This document shows positions 57,101-60,000 of a stretch of 60,000 nt of DNA, piece by piece. Source of the DNA: Tubulanus polymorphus (Eukaryota; Nemertea; Palaeonemertea; Tubulaniformes; Tubulanidae); contig NC_134030.1 of assembly GCF_964204645.1 (NCBI RefSeq), forward strand, positions 22,079,210-22,139,209, read 5' to 3'. The notes below the pieces were generated by a model. It had not been told where the DNA came from and did not search any database. It saw nothing but the letters and a program-made list of their open reading frames with translations. Each line of letters starts with the position of its first letter. Within the stretch, counting starts at the first letter, position 1. The position numbers were made by a program, and so were the translations under genes.

Positions 57101-59623
57101 TCTATAAGCGGTTGTAAATCGTGGCAGTTTAAATGTAACGATCAAAGATGTATCAGCGACCATCGCGTATGTGATACCAGAAACGACTGTCAACACGGTG
57201 AAGATGAACTCGATTGTTCGGGTTCAAACTTACAGAGTCAGTTCCACTGTTCAGATGGACGATCTATATCAATAAGTGGTTTGTGTGATTTCATAGAGGA
57301 TTGTGTCGATGGCTCGGATGAGAACTCGTGTTTTCATCCCCCGTGTTTGCCCCAACAATTCCGCTGTATTAGTGGTCAATGTGTCGATAGATCGTACCGA
57401 TGTGATGGAATCGTTAACTGTAAGGATGGCTCCGACGAGCGGGAGTGTGGTCCGCAACTTTGCAACGGGTTTCTGTGTAACAGCGGTGAATGTATCAGTT
57501 CTCTATTGTATCGGGATGGTGTTGTAGATTGTAGCGGAAGCCTCCAAGAAGATGAACTTTTAACATCGAATATTACAGTGAATCCTACAGTTCACTGTAA
57601 TAATGAGAACTACTGCACGACTAACTTCACAAACTTATGTAAGAAATCTGATGAACAAAGATGTTCTTTCGATTCTCCTCATTGTTATTCTAGGCGTCAT
57701 AGATGTATTTTAGAAAGGATGCCGATTGGTTACCCGGTATGTAGAAGGCTCGAACATATACAAGGTTGTACCGATTTTAAATGTCCAGCTGGTACTGTAA
57801 AATGTCCAGCATCGTACTGTATACCGATGGGACAGGTGTGCGATGGTCGATCAGATTGCCCTAATTCAGAAGACGAGCGAAACTGCGAGACTTTGTCATG
57901 TCCCGGCATGTTCAAATGTGGCCAGGAAAACCGATGTATACCTCAATCTGAAGTTTGTGATGGTGTTGTAAATTGTAAACATACCACTGATGACGAGTCT
58001 TACTGCGACGTTACGTGTCCTGAGTATTGTAAATGCCAAGGTTATTTAATTGATTGCGATGATGCTGGTTTAGTAGAAATTACTGATCTTTTCTCGGCAT
58101 CAACTCGAGTTCTGATTTTATCAGAAAACCGAGTAGTATTCAATGAGTCCACGTTTTCTTCTTACCTCTATCTACATTTCCTCAATATTTCACGTAACAA
58201 TTTGTCTTATATTGTTCCAAACTCGTTCTCAAACCTGCGTAATCTACATACATTAGATCTTACATATAATCGCATAATATCATTGTCCGCGAATACATTC
58301 GCCGGTTTGTATAGCTTGAAAATTCTCTTGATGTTTGGAAATCCAATTAGATATTTAGAAGAAGGCAGTTTTCAAGGTTTAAAGTCAATAATCGATCTCG
58401 ATCTTCACGGACTTTTCTTGTCGTTACTCGGTGGAAATGTGTTCAGTGGTTTATCCGATTTAGAGTCGTTGAATATCAGCAATAACAGAATCAGTTATAT
58501 TTCACCAAACGCATTTTCCGGGTTAACAAAACTGAGAAATATGGATCTTACCAAAAATTCAAAAGTCATAACCGTAGTTAGAACCGTTTTTGAGAGTCTA
58601 ACATTACTGAGTTCTTTGGCTTCTGACGCGTACAAATTTTGTTGTATGGTTCCGCATGTTGACCAGTGTCTCCCGGAAGCCGACCAATTTTCAACTTGTT
58701 CCGACCTGATGGGTAACACTGTTCTTAGAGCAATCATTTGGGCGATCGCTTCATTCAGCTTTGTCGCGAACATGATTGTCATTTTAATTCGCGTTCAAGC
58801 GTTTCGAATTTCATCCTCTGAATCACGTAACACATCCTCTGATATCCTCATCATTAATATTGCCACCTGCGATTTTCTGATGTCGATTTATCTGTTTCTG
58901 ATCGCAGGAGCCGATTACGTCTATAAAGGTGTTTATTTCTTAAATTCTGAAAGTTGGATAGATAGTTCATTGTGTCGACTCGCTGGGGTTATAGTAACTC
59001 TTTCGTGCGAGGGATCTTTGATTTTTCTGCTCATTCTTACCCGTCAAAGATACTCGAATATCGTCGATCCATTTTCTGGAAGTCCAATTATATCTTCGGA
59101 TTCTGTATCCGGTATTTGCTGTATATGTTGGATCATTTTAAGCATCATTTCAATGCTACCGCTATCGTCATCTACTTATTTCGGAAACAACTTTTACGGC
59201 ACAACTGGCGTCTGTTTACCTATGAATTTACTATCCATCAATGTCCACGCCTGGCAATATTCATTCGCTATTTTTGCTGTATTTAACTCGGTCGTTCTTG
59301 CTACAATAATGATGACGTATGCACAGATGTATAGACTCGTATCTGGAAGCAGGTCCGGCTCGGGTAGAGCTGATCCTACCGAATTGGTTCTGGCGCGTAG
59401 GAGTTTAGTGATAAATCTGTGTAATTTATTTTGCTGGTTACCGATAATTATCGTTCAGTTTTGCGCTGTATTCCGAGTAGAAATACCGAACCAAGTGGCG
59501 GCTTGGTTGGCGGTACTTTTCCTACCGATCAATTCGTCACTGAATCCACTTCTTTACACCATCCTCACTATCGATGTTAAATCTATTCGCGCCAGAAATA
59601 AACGAGTTTGGAGAACTCGCTGA
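52935..59623 (+). CDS. CUB / C-type lectin / LDLa / LRR seven-transmembrane receptor (GRL101-like)
   Basis: Three exons join in phase 0: 52935-54125, 54478-55842 and 56321-59623, about 1,953 residues. Order: signal peptide (1-22), CUB (~34-137), diverged CUB-like region (~146-265), a third CUB-like part (~640-750, DECGIVQSPNYPG), C-type lectin (~776-937), diverged second lectin-like domain (~989-1105), about six LDLa repeats (~1117-1417, two imperfect), LRRNT plus about six LRRs (~1418-1620), then a rhodopsin-type 7TM (~1650-1943). 7TM marks: NIATCDFLM in TM2, QRY at the end of TM3, CWLP in TM6 and NPLLY in TM7. LDLa plus LRR plus 7TM is the layout of relaxin-type LGRs and of snail GRL101; CUB and lectin domains in front are unusual. 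It is expected at the plasma membrane, coupling to G proteins; the ligand is unknown. An alternative ATG lies 12 bases upstream (52923). Confidence 0.85.
54126..54477 (+). other. GPCR intron 1
   Basis: AT-rich, gtaagt donor and ttttgtag acceptor; nothing else seen. A read-through frame continues 21 codons past the donor. Confidence 0.7.
54478..55842 (+). CDS. GPCR exon 2: CUB-like region and start of lectin domain
   Basis: Acceptor tttgtag, phase 0, 455 codons without a stop, donor aag|gtaact. It includes ECGIVQSPNYPGSAG (CUB start) and the first half of a C-type lectin domain: CKSGFVDSGISCVKY, NWQNAEMYCQQKYGGHLLSI. The first ~100 codons have no ATG at their start and are easily missed. Confidence 0.85.
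55843..56320 (+). other. GPCR intron 2
   Basis: Splits the C-type lectin domain. No other feature was seen. Confidence 0.7.
56321..59623 (+). CDS. GPCR exon 3: end of lectin, LDLa, LRR and 7TM
   Basis: Acceptor cttaacag ends at 56320 and the exon opens NNGYYTWTDGKPLSYTEWF, the WxDG loop of a C-type lectin. LDLa units show the CDGxxDCxDGSDE pattern (RCDGIVNCKDGSDEREC, VCDGRSDCPNSEDERNC). One LDLa (near 57460-57560) has YRDGVVDCSG, with an expected Cys replaced by Arg. All of LDLa, LRR and 7TM are in one exon, unlike vertebrate LGRs, so part of the gene may descend from a retrocopy; this is inference. Stop at 59621-59623. Confidence 0.85.
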   Translation, partial: NNGYYTWTDGKPLSYTEWFKPAMINETIPEVIQGLISPLRKQPINDVNMLCTAMILNNPRGSANWVRFPCQIEETRTTFICESDRIDVDSERMDNSTLKNQNTTSIIEITDTHNDIVFLYGNKNVLNSNRTNNNSTCKRGWQNVDGKCCQMLTDWNNNRSLDIRSATKMCLDLHAEIGIVANHMENEIKALIDAFSFKHQYGAILTMDARKMFQVIEPVLTRDEITFIESLKWSIKPWNNQTNNVHSVLCSYNVTGEELASISGCKSWQFKCNDQRCISDHRVCDTRNDCQHGEDELDCSGSNLQSQFHCSDGRSISISGLCDFIEDCVDGSDENSCFHPPCLPQQFRCISGQCVDRSYRCDGIVNCKDGSDERECGPQLCNGFLCNSGECISSLLYRDGVVDCSGSLQEDELLTSNITVNPTVHCNNENYCTTNFTNLCKKSDEQRCSFDSPHCYSRRHRCILERMPIGYPVCRRLEHIQGCTDFKCPAGTVKCPASYCIPMGQVCDGRSDCPNSEDERNCETLSCPGMFKCGQENRCIPQSEVCDGVVNCKHTTDDESYCDVTCPEYCKCQGYLIDCDDAGLVEITDLFSASTRVLILSENRVVFNESTFSSYLYLHFLNISRNNLSYIVPNSFSNLRNLHTLDLTYNRIISLSANTFAGLYSLKILLMFGNPIRYLEEGSFQGLKSIIDLDLHGLFLSLLGGNVFSGLSDLESLNISNNRISYISPNAFSGLTKLRNMDLTKNSKVITVVRTVFESLTLLSSLASDAYKFCCMVPHVDQCLPEADQFSTCSDLMGNTVLRAIIWAIASFSFVANMIVILIRVQAFRISSSESRNTSSDILIINIATCDFLMSIYLFLIAGADYVYKGVYFLNSESWIDSSLCRLAGVIVTLSCEGSLIFLLILTRQRYSNIVDPFSGSPIISSDSVSGICCICWIILSIISMLPLSSSTYFGNNFYGTTGVCLPMNLLSINVHAWQYSFAIFAVFNSVVLATIMMTYAQMYRLVSGSRSGSGRADPTELVLARRSLVINLCNLFCWLPIIIVQFCAVFRVEIPNQVAAWLAVLFLPINSSLNPLLYTILTIDVKSIRARNKRVWRTR

Positions 59624-60000
59624 AACATTTCTCGTCGATATTAACCTTTTTTGCACTGTAACTAGAATTTGAAAACATTTCAGATGAAATACATCAACAC
59701 ACTTTCATATCAAATATTTGTCAGTCGATATCAACCTTTTTTAAAGTCCAATCCCGCATCTAATCATGTCATTATGATTTATAAGCACTCAGAATCAGAA
59801 TGTGAAATTGAAACATGTTTGTATCAAACACCTTGGCACGAGCACGGACTGGCGTTGGCTCAATGTTTTCTGTTATAAACACGTCACTTAAAATCAAGGA
59901 CCTAAACGCAAAGTAATCAAATTAATCAAAGTGATCTAATTCAACGTTACCTGAACACATAGTGCTATATCTAGACACTAGGGGCGCTGTATGTCATATA
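59624..60000 (+). other. 3' flank of the GPCR gene
   Basis: No AATAAA is seen before the window end. A diverged tandem pair 'gtcgatattaacctttttt' / 'gtcgatatcaacctttttt' lies at 59634 and 59723. The open frame at 59669-59878 has no recognised content. Confidence 0.4.

Noticed and set aside
58495-58782. Minus-strand 95-residue frame
   Set aside because: Shadow of the GPCR coding exon.
59669-59878. 69-residue frame after the GPCR stop
   Set aside because: No domain, no clear start context and partly made of a short tandem pair; treated as 3' flank.

Overview
This is a window of an invertebrate animal genome. It is AT-rich and intron-rich, with GT-AG introns, metazoan extracellular domains (Ig, CUB, C-type lectin, LDLa, LRR), a seven-transmembrane receptor, LINE, SINE and MITE debris, and many minisatellites. 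The final gene has the LDLa-LRR-7TM layout of the snail GRL101 receptor family. I therefore favour a lophotrochozoan (mollusc, annelid or brachiopod), but the species cannot be fixed from the sequence alone.

Layout, all genes on the + strand. (1) 1-2000: the last intron, last exon and 3' UTR of an upstream gene (gene Z); its end is clearly paralogous to the end of gene B. (2) 3544-6886: gene A, a short single-Ig transmembrane receptor whose cytoplasmic tail carries tandem ~14-residue repeats with YxxM and YxN tyrosine motifs. (3) 10027-44191: gene B, a giant receptor with a signal peptide, four Ig-like exons, one TM exon and then 75 small cytoplasmic exons. Every internal exon is phase 1-1, most are 27-90 nt, and some are only 12 or 18 nt. 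The 3' half of this tail was made by repeated duplication of blocks of exons. (4) 46490-52900: a repeat-rich interval with a broken antisense LINE, 109-bp and 71-bp tandem repeats and MITEs. (5) 52935-59623: a three-exon gene for a ~1,950-residue receptor, CUB - C-type lectin - LDLa - LRR - 7TM.

Genes Z, A and B look like a local tandem family of Ig receptors. A and B share a homologous Ig exon; Z and B share the terminal exon, 3' UTR and polyadenylation region. A and B have unrelated tails: A looks like an SH2-docking tail, and B has a long charged, helix-prone tail of unknown function. Because every internal B exon has the same phase, any subset could be skipped or joined without breaking the frame. 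This makes gene B the strongest candidate here for an undescribed system: a micro-exon receptor able to diversify its intracellular part by splicing. No expression data are available, so that remains inference. The exon map itself rests on canonical splice sites and consistent phases.
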